The notes below the pieces were generated by a model. That model worked only from the letters and a program-made list of their open reading frames with translations. It was not told the DNA's origin and did no database searches. 64,000 nucleotides of DNA from Bacillota bacterium. GTDB lineage: Bacteria > Bacillota > Clostridia > Lachnospirales > Cellulosilyticaceae. How positions within the stretch are numbered: position 1 is the stretch's first letter; each line of letters begins with the position of its first letter. The stretch is from NCBI GenBank assembly GCA_023436395.1, contig JAEZJJ010000047.1:1-64000 (forward strand), given 5' to 3'. The position numbers and the translations under genes are program-made. Shown here piece by piece: positions 8,200-17,106 of this stretch.

Positions 8200-8850
8200 A
8201 TGAAAAAGTTAATCTATGCACTCTTATTTTCAGGGACAGTACTCTCATCTAGCTTCCTTTTTACACCTATGGTGTTAGCTAATACACCAACTACTCAATC
8301 TACAGTAAAGGCTAGTGAGTATAACAATATCTATACTTCCATCTTCAACACAATGAAAATGGAAATGAATAATGTAGTGAGTTCAGGCAATGTGAACTTA
8401 GATTTTGTAACACAAATGCCACCTCATCATAAAGGTGCAATTAATATGTCAAAAGCCATTATTCAATATGGCTCTAACCCAGAAGTCAAAAAAATGGCTG
8501 AACATATTGTTACTTCTCAAGAAGCAGAATTACCTGTCCTCCAAAATATGCAAGAGAAATTTAAACAAGAAGCTTTCTCAGGCAAAGAAGCTTCTGCTCT
8601 GTATAATAAAAAATATAATGAGATTAAAGGGACTATGTTTAAAAACATGGAAAGTGTTCCTCTCACCCCCAATGCCGACCTTAACTTTCTTAAGCAAATG
8701 ATTTTTCATCATCAAGGTGCCATTGATATGTCTAAAAATATTTTAGAGTATACTAAAGACCCTGAACTTATTAATCTAGCAATCAACACTATAAAATCAC
8801 AATCTAAAGACATCAAAGAGATGCAAAAACTTATAAGTACACTCCAATAA
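8200..8850 (+). CDS. Exported protein with two DUF305 repeats
   Basis: The ATG at 8200 follows GGAGG (8190-8194) by five bases and begins a classical signal peptide (MKKLIYALLF... with cleavage near VLA, residue 27); the frame upstream of it is non-homologous. The mature 190 residues hold two DUF305 ferritin-like helical units, each with an M-x-x-HH-x-GA-x-x-MS motif (HH at 76-77 and 170-171). DUF305 proteins are extracytoplasmic and often linked to metal or copper handling. No metal transporter is adjacent. Function inferred only at family level. Confidence 0.88.
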   Translation: MKKLIYALLFSGTVLSSSFLFTPMVLANTPTTQSTVKASEYNNIYTSIFNTMKMEMNNVVSSGNVNLDFVTQMPPHHKGAINMSKAIIQYGSNPEVKKMAEHIVTSQEAELPVLQNMQEKFKQEAFSGKEASALYNKKYNEIKGTMFKNMESVPLTPNADLNFLKQMIFHHQGAIDMSKNILEYTKDPELINLAINTIKSQSKDIKEMQKLISTLQ

Positions 8851-8883
8851 GTTAGTACCTAGCTATCCCTGAACGCAAAAAAT

Positions 8884-8932
8884 AAAAAGGAGAGAATTTA
8901 GCCCACTTACTCGGCTTAAATCCCCTCCTTTT
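8884..8932. terminator. Shared terminator between convergent genes
   Basis: Arms about 8884-8903 and 8913-8932, A-rich on the left and T-rich on the right, in the 97-nt gap between the DUF305 gene and the Eis-like acetyltransferase gene. It can serve both strands. Confidence 0.75.
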
Positions 8933-8947
8933 ACCTCATTAATTCCC

Positions 8948-10159
8948 TTAAAAATAATCGGAGAAATAAGGTGTCTGTTGCTCTATAGCATCTTCTAACA
9001 TATCTAATGTTTCGCTATTACATACTAACCTTCCTATTTTATAAAGATAGTCTGGCCTTTTGTACCCTAATAACATCGTTGTCATCGTTTGTATATTAAT
9101 TCTATCATTAGTCTTTTCTGTAGTACGTTTTATTTCTCCTTGCCCAGACTCTGAAATGGTGAGTGTAAAAAACCCTTGATTACAGGTGAGTATGGGATCA
9201 TCCATGGTAAAAGTCCATTCTCTCTTTACGTTATCTGGTTTAAAAGGATATTGTTTAATGAATGCCTCTAAATCCACAATCCGTGCCATAAAATAAGGTG
9301 AGATTGTCTCTCTAATATCTGCATCTTCTAATAAAAATGCTAAAGGTTCATCTGTATATGTATTGCCTATTACCTTTGTAATCATGGAAAAATGGGCACT
9401 AATGAAATTCCAAAGTCCACTACGTGCTTCTTCATTTACAAATATCATGTCCTTGATATGGAAAACTTCGTCTCTAATATCATATAAGACATATCCATCA
9501 GGATCGCCCTGCTCATTATAATAAACGGCTGCCATTAAATCATCTGTATCCCATAGTAAGTATTCATTCCAAGCCAAATCATCCCTTAGCAGTGCGCCGT
9601 GAGTTTGAAGGGCAAACCTTTCATAGGTCTTTTTAACCTCTTCACTTTCTACTTCTACCCTTTGTACCTCTCCTGGTACTTGTTTGTTTTTAGGTAATTG
9701 ATAATCACTAATCTCATAAGTAATTCTATCAGAAATAATCTCCCAACCTTTTCTGCGGTAATAGGGGACAGAGTAAGGATACAAATAACAGATACTTTGC
9801 TGACGGTCTTTCATATTTTTCAGTGCTTGTTCCAACAACTTATGCATTAACCCCTGATTGGCATATTCAGGGTAAGTTCCTACTCCCGTAAGCCCACCCA
9901 TATCATAGACCTCACTAAATATGCGTACCTTCATAGGATAGACTGCCACTTGAGAAATAAGATTTTCTCCATCAAACCACCCCAGTACATCTGCCCGCTC
10001 TAAAGCAGGTGCTTTCGCACGAATAATCTCTTTTTCTTCCCATCCCACTTGTTGTAATTCTTGATCAGTTACTTGAAAGACATATCGAAGTAGCTGATTA
10101 TATTGCTTAAGATGTTCCATTCCAACCTTTTTCATAGTTAGATTTCTCTTCCTGCCCAT
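8948..10159 (-). CDS. Eis-like GNAT N-acetyltransferase
   Basis: 403 residues: a GNAT domain near the N-terminus (acetyl-CoA loop GVGTYPEYANQGLMHKLL at about 90-107, then LYPYSVPYYRRKGWE), a second degenerate GNAT-like half, and a C-terminal SCP2-like fold. This is the architecture of Eis-type acetyltransferases, some of which modify aminoglycosides or lysines; the natural substrate in clostridia is unknown. The start is uncertain: M9 (10135) has an AGGAAGAG sequence upstream, while the first ATG has only GAGGC. Monocistronic. Confidence 0.82.
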   Translation of the reverse strand: MGRKRNLTMKKVGMEHLKQYNQLLRYVFQVTDQELQQVGWEEKEIIRAKAPALERADVLGWFDGENLISQVAVYPMKVRIFSEVYDMGGLTGVGTYPEYANQGLMHKLLEQALKNMKDRQQSICYLYPYSVPYYRRKGWEIISDRITYEISDYQLPKNKQVPGEVQRVEVESEEVKKTYERFALQTHGALLRDDLAWNEYLLWDTDDLMAAVYYNEQGDPDGYVLYDIRDEVFHIKDMIFVNEEARSGLWNFISAHFSMITKVIGNTYTDEPLAFLLEDADIRETISPYFMARIVDLEAFIKQYPFKPDNVKREWTFTMDDPILTCNQGFFTLTISESGQGEIKRTTEKTNDRINIQTMTTMLLGYKRPDYLYKIGRLVCNSETLDMLEDAIEQQTPYFSDYF

Positions 10160-10356
10160 ACAGCTCTATAGCCTCACTTTCACTTATTACATTTACTTTA
10201 CTTCATTATATTATGGGAGTTACCATGTATCTATCATTTTAATAAAAGTCTTATAGAACTCCTTATAGTTGAAACGCCTTCAAAGAATATGATCTCCCCT
10301 CTTATCTAGCATTTTTATTCCTCCTTATGACTATCAATAAGTATTTTTATATTCTC

Positions 10357-10803
10357 TTATACCATTTCATCCTCTGTTATAACCTGTATGCCCTTATTCA
10401 TTAACATCTGTGCTGTTACCCCATTTCCTTCAATTAAACGTCCCTCAAATGACCCATCATAAACTTTACCTTTACCACAAGAAGGAGACTTTGCCTTTAA
10501 AATGGCTTTTTCAATAGTATGCTGTTCTAATAAATCCACAACTGCATTAGCCCCTTTTATAAAAGCATCCGTTACATCTTCTCCCTTCTGTGTATAGATT
10601 TTTGCCCCACCTTGTATGACATCCTCTGCTGTACCTCCTACTATTTCTGCTGGTTCTCTAGGGGTAGATAGTCCTCCTAAAACTTCAGGGCAGATTTTTA
10701 TATGTGGTGTATTTTCACATAATGAAGCTACTTTTTCATTGAAATTATCTTGTCCGTTATATTTGCACTTTTCTCCACATAAACAGCTACTTACTAAAAT
10801 CAT
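10357..10803 (-). CDS. DUF523 family protein, TudS-like (thiouracil desulfurase fold)
   Basis: 148 residues of typical DUF523 sequence: N-terminal cysteines C7, C9 and C13 (SSCLCGEKC), the ICPEVLGGLSTPREPAEI block and KSPSCGKGK with a further conserved cysteine. Members studied as TudS carry a [4Fe-4S] cluster on three cysteines and remove sulfur from thiouracil; whether this one does so is an inference. It sits between the Eis-like gene and the pseudouridine synthase gene with no tight coupling to either. Confidence 0.8.
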   Translation of the reverse strand: MILVSSCLCGEKCKYNGQDNFNEKVASLCENTPHIKICPEVLGGLSTPREPAEIVGGTAEDVIQGGAKIYTQKGEDVTDAFIKGANAVVDLLEQHTIEKAILKAKSPSCGKGKVYDGSFEGRLIEGNGVTAQMLMNKGIQVITEDEMV

Positions 10804-10901
10804 TTATTTTCCTCTTTTCTATCCTTATAGTGAATACTAAAACTTCCCACTTAAATAATACCTATATTCCCTGTAAACTTAACAATTATTTTCTCTTCTC
10901 T

Positions 10902-11807
10902 TTATTTTGAGTCTACTAATAGCTTCTGCATATCTTCTGGTAATGGTGCACTCATTTTCATTATTTCTTTAGTGATAGGATGATAAAAAGTACACGCTGC
11001 TGCATGCAGGGCCTGTCTAGTCAGCATATGATTTTTCTCATTGTATAGAAAATCACCTAATAAAGGATGACCTATTGCTGCCATATGGACACGTATTTGA
11101 TGGGTGCGTCCTGTTTCTAGCTTTAATTCCACCACTGATACTGGCCTACCGTGAGGATAAAAAACTTCTAATCTACGGTAATGAGTGATTGCACGCTTTC
11201 CTTCCTCTAAATCTACCTGGCGTTTAATAATACTTCCTTCCACTCTCCCAATAGGTAAATCTATAGTCCCTTCTTCCTCAATAATGCCTTCCACAAAGGC
11301 TACATAAACTCTACTAAATGCTCTCTCCTTTAAACTTTTGGAGAGAATACTAGCACTTAGTAAGTTCTTTGCTATAATCGTCACCCCTGTGGTATCGCGA
11401 TCTAATCGATTGATACATCTAAAGACATAAGATTTATTTTGCTTCTTAAAATAGTAGGCAATTCCATTTGCTAAGGTATTATCATAATTATTAACAGAAG
11501 GATGAATAGGTGTATCATAAGGTTTACTTATCACTAGAATATCTTCATCTTCATATAGAATTTCAAAATCACATGGCTTAGGTACAATATTCTCCGAAGG
11601 CTCAGCATCTATTAAGGATATATCCAGTCTATCTCCTGTCTTTAGGATTTCATTCACCTTTGCCCATACTCCATTTTTCCTGATGCCTTCTTGAGTTTTT
11701 TTTAATTCTATAAGAACACCTCTAGAATATTCTTTTTCCTTAAGAAATGTCCCAATACTCTTTCCCGCATCTTGTTGCTCTATAGTATATAGTAATTTTC
11801 GTGTCAT
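10902..11807 (-). CDS. RluA-family pseudouridine synthase
   Basis: N-terminal S4-like RNA-binding region (about residues 1-75) followed by the catalytic domain with the family signature NRLDRDTTGVTIIAKN containing the catalytic aspartate, and the late ETGRTHQIRVHMAAIGHPLLGD motif. These enzymes isomerise uridine in rRNA or tRNA. The start at 11807 is chosen over 11861 because AGGAG precedes it by five bases and homology begins there; this gives 301 residues. Which RNA site it modifies (RluD-, RluC- or YlyB-like) cannot be set from sequence alone. Confidence 0.88.
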   Translation of the reverse strand: MTRKLLYTIEQQDAGKSIGTFLKEKEYSRGVLIELKKTQEGIRKNGVWAKVNEILKTGDRLDISLIDAEPSENIVPKPCDFEILYEDEDILVISKPYDTPIHPSVNNYDNTLANGIAYYFKKQNKSYVFRCINRLDRDTTGVTIIAKNLLSASILSKSLKERAFSRVYVAFVEGIIEEEGTIDLPIGRVEGSIIKRQVDLEEGKRAITHYRRLEVFYPHGRPVSVVELKLETGRTHQIRVHMAAIGHPLLGDFLYNEKNHMLTRQALHAAACTFYHPITKEIMKMSAPLPEDMQKLLVDSK

Positions 11808-11894
11808 TTTGTCTCCTACTTTTAAGTCTATCATTAAAATCTTAACATTAATCTTTATCATAGAATTTTTGTGATAAAGATTCTACTCTTTTTA

Positions 11895-12341
11895 TTACAT
11901 TAATTGTGTTACAAATTCAATAGCTGCCTTTATATCTTGATCATTAGGATGACCTTTAGCAATGCCTCCAATCCACTTAAAAAAGCTGTATGTATCATAA
12001 CCCTTACATCTATAAGTTCCTAAAAACTTACACTTTTTATCTTCTAGCATAACTTGTTCCTTTTGTCCATATTTCTTACTATTGCTACCACTGGTTATCA
12101 TTAAAAATACCTTCATATTGTTACTCAATACATTACTTTCTTCAATAAACTTTAGTATTTGTTCATGACATTTTGCCATATAAATCCCAGATGCTAAACC
12201 AATTACATCATATTGGCTAAAATCCTTACTACTAGCTTCTTGGACTTTAATTAATTCTACACCTAGTTCATCCTTAATTGCTTCTACAACCTTTTTAGTA
12301 TTGCCATGATGAATCGAGCTATAAACTATTGCTATCTTCAT
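11895..12341 (-). CDS. Flavodoxin-like protein
   Basis: 148 residues of flavodoxin fold. The N-terminal strand IAIVYSSIHHGNTKKV supplies an FMN phosphate-binding loop, followed by the SGIYMAKCHEQ and MITSGSN flavin loops. It is a single-domain electron carrier. It follows the TetR-family gene by 55 nt on the same strand, and a good promoter lies only before the TetR gene, so the two look like an operon in which the repressor controls flavodoxin supply. Confidence 0.85.
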   Translation of the reverse strand: MKIAIVYSSIHHGNTKKVVEAIKDELGVELIKVQEASSKDFSQYDVIGLASGIYMAKCHEQILKFIEESNVLSNNMKVFLMITSGSNSKKYGQKEQVMLEDKKCKFLGTYRCKGYDTYSFFKWIGGIAKGHPNDQDIKAAIEFVTQLM

Positions 12342-12396
12342 ATATTATTCTCTCCCTTTTATCTATTTTCTAATATGTTATAGCTTTTATTTCTTA

Positions 12397-12978
12397 CTAA
12401 TCGAATTTAATTTTTTGCTCTAAAATTCTTTCCGCAAGTATTCCCCAATCTCCATCATAATAAAAGCCTTTCATATTCGACATGGCAGCTAATCCATGAA
12501 CAATTCCCCACATTGCAACAAGATTATCACGATATGCTCCTTTAGGAATTCCTAATGCCTTCATCTCCTCTATTGCAGCATCCCTAAATATGCAAAAGGC
12601 CTTATGATCTCCTACAAAATCATCTTCCATTAATTCAATGTAATAATCTTCATTATCATAAATAAAGTTAAAGTAATTAGGATGCTCTGCAAAAAACTTT
12701 ACATAGGCTTTCCCCATTTCTAATGTGGAATATTTCTTGTCTGAAAGCTTTGCGGCATTTAAAAGTATATTTTCTAGACTTTCATTAACATATTCCTTCA
12801 TGCTCTCAAGTAATGCTTCTTTGTCAAGAAAATGATTATAACAAGCAGTAGGTGATACCCCTAATCTTTTTGCCACCTTTCTTAGAGAAAAATTATTTAT
12901 CCCTTCTTCATTAACAGTTGCAATTCCACCTTCAATAAGTTTATTGCGTAAATTACCATGATGATAAGATGTGCTCAT
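12397..12978 (-). CDS. TetR-family transcriptional regulator
   Basis: 193 residues. The N-terminal helix-turn-helix reads FSLRKVAKRLGVSPTACYNH, with the following FLDKEALL typical of TetR proteins; the C-terminal ligand domain has the TetR_C WHG-like pattern (VAMWGIVHGLA). RBS GGGGGGA before the ATG. First gene of the TetR-flavodoxin operon, with its own sigma-A promoter and an inverted repeat upstream that is a candidate operator. Confidence 0.87.
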   Translation of the reverse strand: MSTSYHHGNLRNKLIEGGIATVNEEGINNFSLRKVAKRLGVSPTACYNHFLDKEALLESMKEYVNESLENILLNAAKLSDKKYSTLEMGKAYVKFFAEHPNYFNFIYDNEDYYIELMEDDFVGDHKAFCIFRDAAIEEMKALGIPKGAYRDNLVAMWGIVHGLAAMSNMKGFYYDGDWGILAERILEQKIKFD

Positions 12979-13024
12979 ACCGTCCCCCCGTTATTCTTAT
13001 ATTCTAAATATTTTATATATAATT

Positions 13025-13087
13025 ACTATAACTTGAATATTAACACCTGTCAATATAAATATTTACACTTGTTAACTTCTTAACAAG
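13025..13087 (-). promoter_or_regulatory. Promoter and candidate operator of the TetR-flavodoxin operon
   Basis: On the minus strand TTGACA (complement of 13048-13053), a 17-bp spacer and TATAGT (complement of 13025-13030) form a near-consensus sigma-A promoter 47 nt before the TetR start. Just upstream of the -35 box, 13068-13087 is an inverted repeat CTTGTTAA-cttc-TTAACAAG that may bind the regulator. Confidence 0.65.
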
Positions 13088-13107
13088 AAAGTGTACTAGC
13101 GTCCACA

Positions 13108-13249
13108 TTTCTTCCGCTAGGGAACCCTAGGTTCCCTTCGGCACTGACAAAGAGCGGTCAGCTGAACACCCTCCTTCATACGACAGAGGAGACTCCCCTC
13201 TGTACTCCCCATAGTCTAGGAAAGTTAAAAGTCGAACTTTCCTAGACTA
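13108..13249. ncRNA. Hairpin-rich G+C-rich island, possible small RNA or dispersed repeat
   Basis: Four separate perfect stems sit side by side in about 130 bp: 13119-13126/13130-13137 (8 bp), 13144-13148/13157-13161 (5 bp), 13183-13189/13197-13203 (7 bp) and 13212-13226/13235-13249 (15 bp), immediately followed by a terminator. Base composition is unlike the AT-rich flanks and neither strand encodes a plausible protein. Orientation is unclear. It resembles a structured intergenic repeat; genome copy number would settle this. Confidence 0.45.
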
Positions 13250-13251
13250 TA

Positions 13252-13292
13252 AAAAAATAAGAAGCTTAAATTTTTTAAGCTTCTTATTTTTT
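13252..13292. terminator. Strong intrinsic terminator
   Basis: 19-bp perfect stem 13252-13270/13274-13292 with a 3-nt loop, A-run on the left and T-run on the right; located 25 nt beyond the stop of the acetyltransferase gene at 13317 and able to act on both strands. Confidence 0.85.
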
Positions 13293-13316
13293 CCTATATT
13301 AAATTTGCAGTCACTC

Positions 13317-13793
13317 TTATCCTATAAACTTTCTAGCCTGCTCTCTAAAGGTACAATACCCCATACCTTTCCAACTTTCTTTAGCTATCACATTGTTAGT
13401 AATAAAATTAACTTCCACATACTTTAAGCCCTTATTTTTAAAAAACTCTATAGCTCGCCCCTCTAAATTCTTCATAATACCTTGTCCTCTATACTTTTCT
13501 ACTACATAAGCACCAGCAATGTAACCCACTTCCTTTACACTAGATATAGGGAGATGGCATGTCATGATTTCTCCTGTTAAAAACCCTACTATTTCCTGTT
13601 CTTCAACTGCTACAAGGAGTATTGCTTCTTCATGGGCTATAATATTCTTTAAGTATTCTTTTAGTCCTTCTGTTTCTAGTTTACCAAAATCCCAATAAGC
13701 ATCATGGGTTTGTTGTTGTATATAATAGGCTAACTCATTATAAAAACTAGCTATTTGTTCTATATCACTACTATATGCTTCTCTATAATGCAT
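13317..13793 (-). CDS. GNAT-family acetyltransferase
   Basis: 158 residues. A single GNAT domain with the acetyl-CoA motif VVEKYRGQGIMKNLEGRAIEF preceded by IAGAYV, and the late VIAKESWKGMGY segment that closes the cofactor pocket. The start at 13793 has AGGAGG nine bases upstream; the first in-frame ATG (13820) directly abuts the stop of the preceding receptor gene and lacks an RBS. It is the last gene after the FIST and soluble receptor genes on the same strand, so translation may be linked, but its substrate is unknown. Confidence 0.82.
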   Translation of the reverse strand: MHYREAYSSDIEQIASFYNELAYYIQQQTHDAYWDFGKLETEGLKEYLKNIIAHEEAILLVAVEEQEIVGFLTGEIMTCHLPISSVKEVGYIAGAYVVEKYRGQGIMKNLEGRAIEFFKNKGLKYVEVNFITNNVIAKESWKGMGYCTFREQARKFIG

Positions 13794-13820
13794 TAATCTT
13801 TCCCTCCTACTTGTGTACAT

Positions 13821-14780
13821 CTATAATTGTTGATTTATTTCATAAAGTTGTGTAGATAAATCTACCGCTTCATAAATGTTAGAAGTTTGGTTTACTTGTG
13901 AATCACAAACAACTGCAATGTCTTCTGAACTTAATTTTAAGATGCTAACTAGCTTTTGCATAATATCTATAGTATTATTGGTTTCTTTTACATTATTAGT
14001 TAGTATTTTAGATAAGTCCTGGCATGACTCAAAACTTTCCTTAGTACCTTGTGTTTGTTTTGCATTAATTTCTTTTAGTAAATCGGCAAGATTACTACTT
14101 TCTGAAGATACAGTCACTAAACTTTGGGCCAACATATTTTGATTGTTTTGAGCTCCATCTTTAATAGATATTAATTCCGTTGAAAATGCTTTGGTACATA
14201 CTTCTGATTGCTTAGCTAATTTCTGTATTTCTTCAGCAACGACAGCAAACCCCCGACCGTGCTCCCCTGCTCTGGCAGCTTCAATACTAGCATTAAGCGC
14301 TACAAGTTTTATCTGAGAAGTAATATCCTCTAACTGCTTAACATTGACTGTAGATTTCTTTGTCATTTCTGTAAATTGTCCTAATTCTTTGCACATTTGT
14401 TCATTACTTTGTTGTATATTATCAAGTAGTAGTTTCACATGTGTCATTAGCTTTTCAGATACTTCTGTCATAAACTCTAGATTTTTCTTGTTAATCTCAA
14501 TAACACTATCTAGATTCTTTAGACAGATTTGGGTATTACCAGTAATATCCTCTAATGTACTAATAGCTTCTGCCAAATCTCTTTCATTATGTTGTACCAT
14601 AACTGCAATATTCGAAAGTTGGGAAGTAGCTTGTTCATTAATCTTAAAGATTGTATTTGCTGTATCATAAATAGCTACAATATAATCTAATTCTCTTGAT
14701 CCTTGCTCCTCCTTTATCTCTGATTTCACTCCATCAATAACTTGTATTTCTTCATTTTGTTTTTTTCTTATACTAAACAT
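13821..14780 (-). CDS. Soluble methyl-accepting chemotaxis-type signalling protein
   Basis: 319 residues, almost wholly coiled coil. The conserved signalling hairpin is clear at about residues 165-195 (LVALNASIEAARAGEHGRGF followed by AVVAEEIQKLA). No transmembrane segment and no N-terminal ligand domain are present; the first 30 residues are charged. The gene lies 12 nt after the FIST-domain gene on the same strand, suggesting that the FIST protein supplies sensing in trans. Output would be through CheA/CheW-type partners, which are not in this window. Confidence 0.85.
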   Translation of the reverse strand: MFSIRKKQNEEIQVIDGVKSEIKEEQGSRELDYIVAIYDTANTIFKINEQATSQLSNIAVMVQHNERDLAEAISTLEDITGNTQICLKNLDSVIEINKKNLEFMTEVSEKLMTHVKLLLDNIQQSNEQMCKELGQFTEMTKKSTVNVKQLEDITSQIKLVALNASIEAARAGEHGRGFAVVAEEIQKLAKQSEVCTKAFSTELISIKDGAQNNQNMLAQSLVTVSSESSNLADLLKEINAKQTQGTKESFESCQDLSKILTNNVKETNNTIDIMQKLVSILKLSSEDIAVVCDSQVNQTSNIYEAVDLSTQLYEINQQL

Positions 14781-14792
14781 TATTTTCCCCCT

Positions 14793-15926
14793 TTACTCTC
14801 CTAATGCAATTAGAGTAAGTGTTTGATTGACATGTGTCATATTAATATGTTCACCTAATGTGGTAAATCCAAAATAAGGTGATTCTGTCTTGCTACTAAT
14901 GGCTTGATAGGCTGATTGGCAAGCTTTCTCATTTTTCATTTGTATATATCTTAAAATGCAATTAAAGCCTATAATCATTTCTACTTTATTAAAATTACCT
15001 TTAATAGCTTCTGCCGTTTGTTGGGCCTTTTCTAACAGATTAGCTGCTTCCATAAAATAAAAGGGATGTCCCACTAAAACTCTTGTATAAAAGGTAATTG
15101 TCCCATCTGAATTTACCTTTAAAGGTGAGGCAATATATGTATTCCCTTTAGAAACCCTACCGATGGGGTTTTTAGCAAAAATGTTGGCATCTAATTGCTG
15201 ACGTGTTACTCCTATTTCTTGCGTGTATAAATCAATAAAAGGCTTATTATCTGCTTTTGAAATTGTTCTAGATTGGAAATCCGCGCTGGTTACTCGATGC
15301 ATCTCTCCTTTAGGCACATAAATATTTTCATTATAAACCATAATTTTCTTATTAGTACGAACAAACAAAATTACACTTGCTTCCTTTTCAACTCTTCCAT
15401 TTATAGCTACATACGAATAACCATTAGATAAATCTCCTGCTGAACCACCCACACAATTTATTTTTCTATCCTCAAATATATTTCTTAATAATGTACCTAT
15501 ACGCTCTTCACAAGCCGCAAAAGCATCAGTAAGTGCAATCATAAAAAACTGATTGGTACTCTCTTTACGATTCACATCTAAACCTAATTGTGTGATAGCT
15601 CTTGTTATCCGCCTCTTATATAACATTACCTTCTTTTTTAAAGATGTTAAAATAACTGGTTCTACGATAAAATCAGAACTATATACTGCTAAAACAGCTA
15701 ATCTCCCCTCTGAATAACCTTCCGTTGTAATTTCACCTGTAGAAACACACCCGATATTAGGCGTGTTAGGGTAAATTTCTTGGACCTTAGCCGCCACCAA
15801 ATTAAAATCAAATTTTGATGATGCAAAAAAGATAACAAAGCTTACTTTTTCCATCTTAGTGGCTTGAATTGTTGACACAATACTACTTTCACTTACTATT
15901 TCTGTTGAGCTGAATTGATATTTCAT
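14793..15926 (-). CDS. FIST-domain sensory protein
   Basis: 377 residues with a FIST_N domain (about 20-215, including the characteristic NIGCVSTGEITTEGYSEGRL and AFAACEERIGTLL segments) and a FIST_C domain (about 220-370, with FSTLGEH-like GFTTLGEHINMTHVNQT near the end). FIST proteins bind small ligands, probably amino acids, and often accompany signalling modules. No transmembrane helix. Translationally close to the soluble receptor gene downstream (12-nt gap), implying a two-protein cytoplasmic sensor. Confidence 0.85.
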   Translation of the reverse strand: MKYQFSSTEIVSESSIVSTIQATKMEKVSFVIFFASSKFDFNLVAAKVQEIYPNTPNIGCVSTGEITTEGYSEGRLAVLAVYSSDFIVEPVILTSLKKKVMLYKRRITRAITQLGLDVNRKESTNQFFMIALTDAFAACEERIGTLLRNIFEDRKINCVGGSAGDLSNGYSYVAINGRVEKEASVILFVRTNKKIMVYNENIYVPKGEMHRVTSADFQSRTISKADNKPFIDLYTQEIGVTRQQLDANIFAKNPIGRVSKGNTYIASPLKVNSDGTITFYTRVLVGHPFYFMEAANLLEKAQQTAEAIKGNFNKVEMIIGFNCILRYIQMKNEKACQSAYQAISSKTESPYFGFTTLGEHINMTHVNQTLTLIALGE

Positions 15927-16123
15927 ATATTGTCTCCCCTAATATCATTTGTCTATTACTCTGAGCTTAAAACAATTTGCACATTAACCTTTATAATACT
16001 ATTTTTAACTTTATTTAGCAAATTATTTTTAATTTTTTAAATATTTTAATTATTAATTGTTTTTATGACATATATCTCTCTCATCGTAACCTCACTCTTC
16101 TAAAATATCTTTACAAAACAAAA

Positions 16124-16147
16124 AGAGGGATATTTTACTATCCCTCT
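16124..16147 (-). terminator. Terminator of the MerR-ABC efflux operon
   Basis: 9-bp stem 16124-16132/16139-16147 with a 6-nt loop, 29 nt past the MerR stop codon; the minus-strand arm is followed by TTTTTGTTTT. Confidence 0.75.
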
Positions 16148-16175
16148 CTTTCTATTAATTGTAATAAACTTAAAG

Positions 16176-17096
16176 TTAATTTTCACCAGTAATCTTTCTC
16201 ACTGGGAATTGAATCTCTGTCAGCCATTCATCCTCTGTATCTTTATTCCAAATCCCATCTATATAAGATTCTCTTGCATACCCAGCCATTTCAAAGTCAT
16301 TCTCCTCTATCCATGTGATAATAGCACTATAAGCCTTTGGAAATTCTTCATAAGGTCCTTTATGCAAAGTACATGCCGCCATTTCTACCCTTTCCATAGT
16401 CTTAAAGGTAATCATTTCAGAGTTTTCTTTCATTTCGGTGACTGCTTCACAAATCTCCACATCTATGTCTTTATCTCTATACTCACCATCGTTATAAATA
16501 TTAAAGCAGTATTCAGGAACAGCACAAACACAACCTAACCTTTCCATTTCACTGCCTATACGAGGCATTATACTCAATAATTCATTATAGTTTGGCAGGA
16601 TGGTTCTCACAGAAGCTACAATTACTTCTGGTAACTCCTTCAAAATAACATTGTAGGACCTATCCCGCCCCTTATGAATAAGATAATACTCCACCTGAGA
16701 AAGCTTCATATTTTCTTCTGCAATTTTTTTAATTATGTCTGCCTTTTTATGAAGGAGTAACTCCTCCACAGACATTCCCTCTTGGACCTTCTTAATTTCC
16801 TCCAAGGAGAAGCCCATTTGGCGAAGTGCTAATATTTCATGTAAAATAGGTAATTGACTAGAGGTATAGTATCTATATCCATTCTCCTCATCTATGTATT
16901 CTGGATGTAAAAGACCTGTCTCATCATAATGCCTTAAAGCTTTAATCGTAACACGATTCATTTGAGAGAATAAGCCAATTTTATATAAAATCGGCTCTAC
17001 TTTTTCACACTCATAACACTTTTCTTTTCCTTCTGAAAATAAGCTGATTTTACTCAAGATCGGCTCTATTTTATCATTTTGAGGCTTTTCTTCCAT
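16176..17096 (-). CDS. MerR-family regulator with GyrI-like ligand domain and duplicated N-terminal segment
   Basis: 306 residues. The MerR HTH starts at about residue 38 (YKIGLFSQMNRVTIKALRHY), continues through ENGYRYYTSSQLPILHEI and a dimerisation helix, and a GyrI-like effector domain occupies about 150-300, as in BltR/BmrR multidrug regulators. Unusually, 35 extra residues precede the HTH: residues 9-20 (KIEPILSKISLF) repeat as 32-43 (KVEPILYKIGLF), with CYEC between, so the start of the HTH seems to have been duplicated. GGGGGAGGAAG before the ATG supports the long start. Third gene of an ABC-permease-MerR operon and its probable regulator. Confidence 0.82.
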   Translation of the reverse strand: MEEKPQNDKIEPILSKISLFSEGKEKCYECEKVEPILYKIGLFSQMNRVTIKALRHYDETGLLHPEYIDEENGYRYYTSSQLPILHEILALRQMGFSLEEIKKVQEGMSVEELLLHKKADIIKKIAEENMKLSQVEYYLIHKGRDRSYNVILKELPEVIVASVRTILPNYNELLSIMPRIGSEMERLGCVCAVPEYCFNIYNDGEYRDKDIDVEICEAVTEMKENSEMITFKTMERVEMAACTLHKGPYEEFPKAYSAIITWIEENDFEMAGYARESYIDGIWNKDTEDEWLTEIQFPVRKITGEN

Positions 17097-17106
17097 CTTC
17101 CTCCCC

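Noticed and set aside
13876..14670. Two + strand frames opposite the soluble receptor gene
   Set aside because: Antisense shadows of a coiled-coil gene with biased codons.
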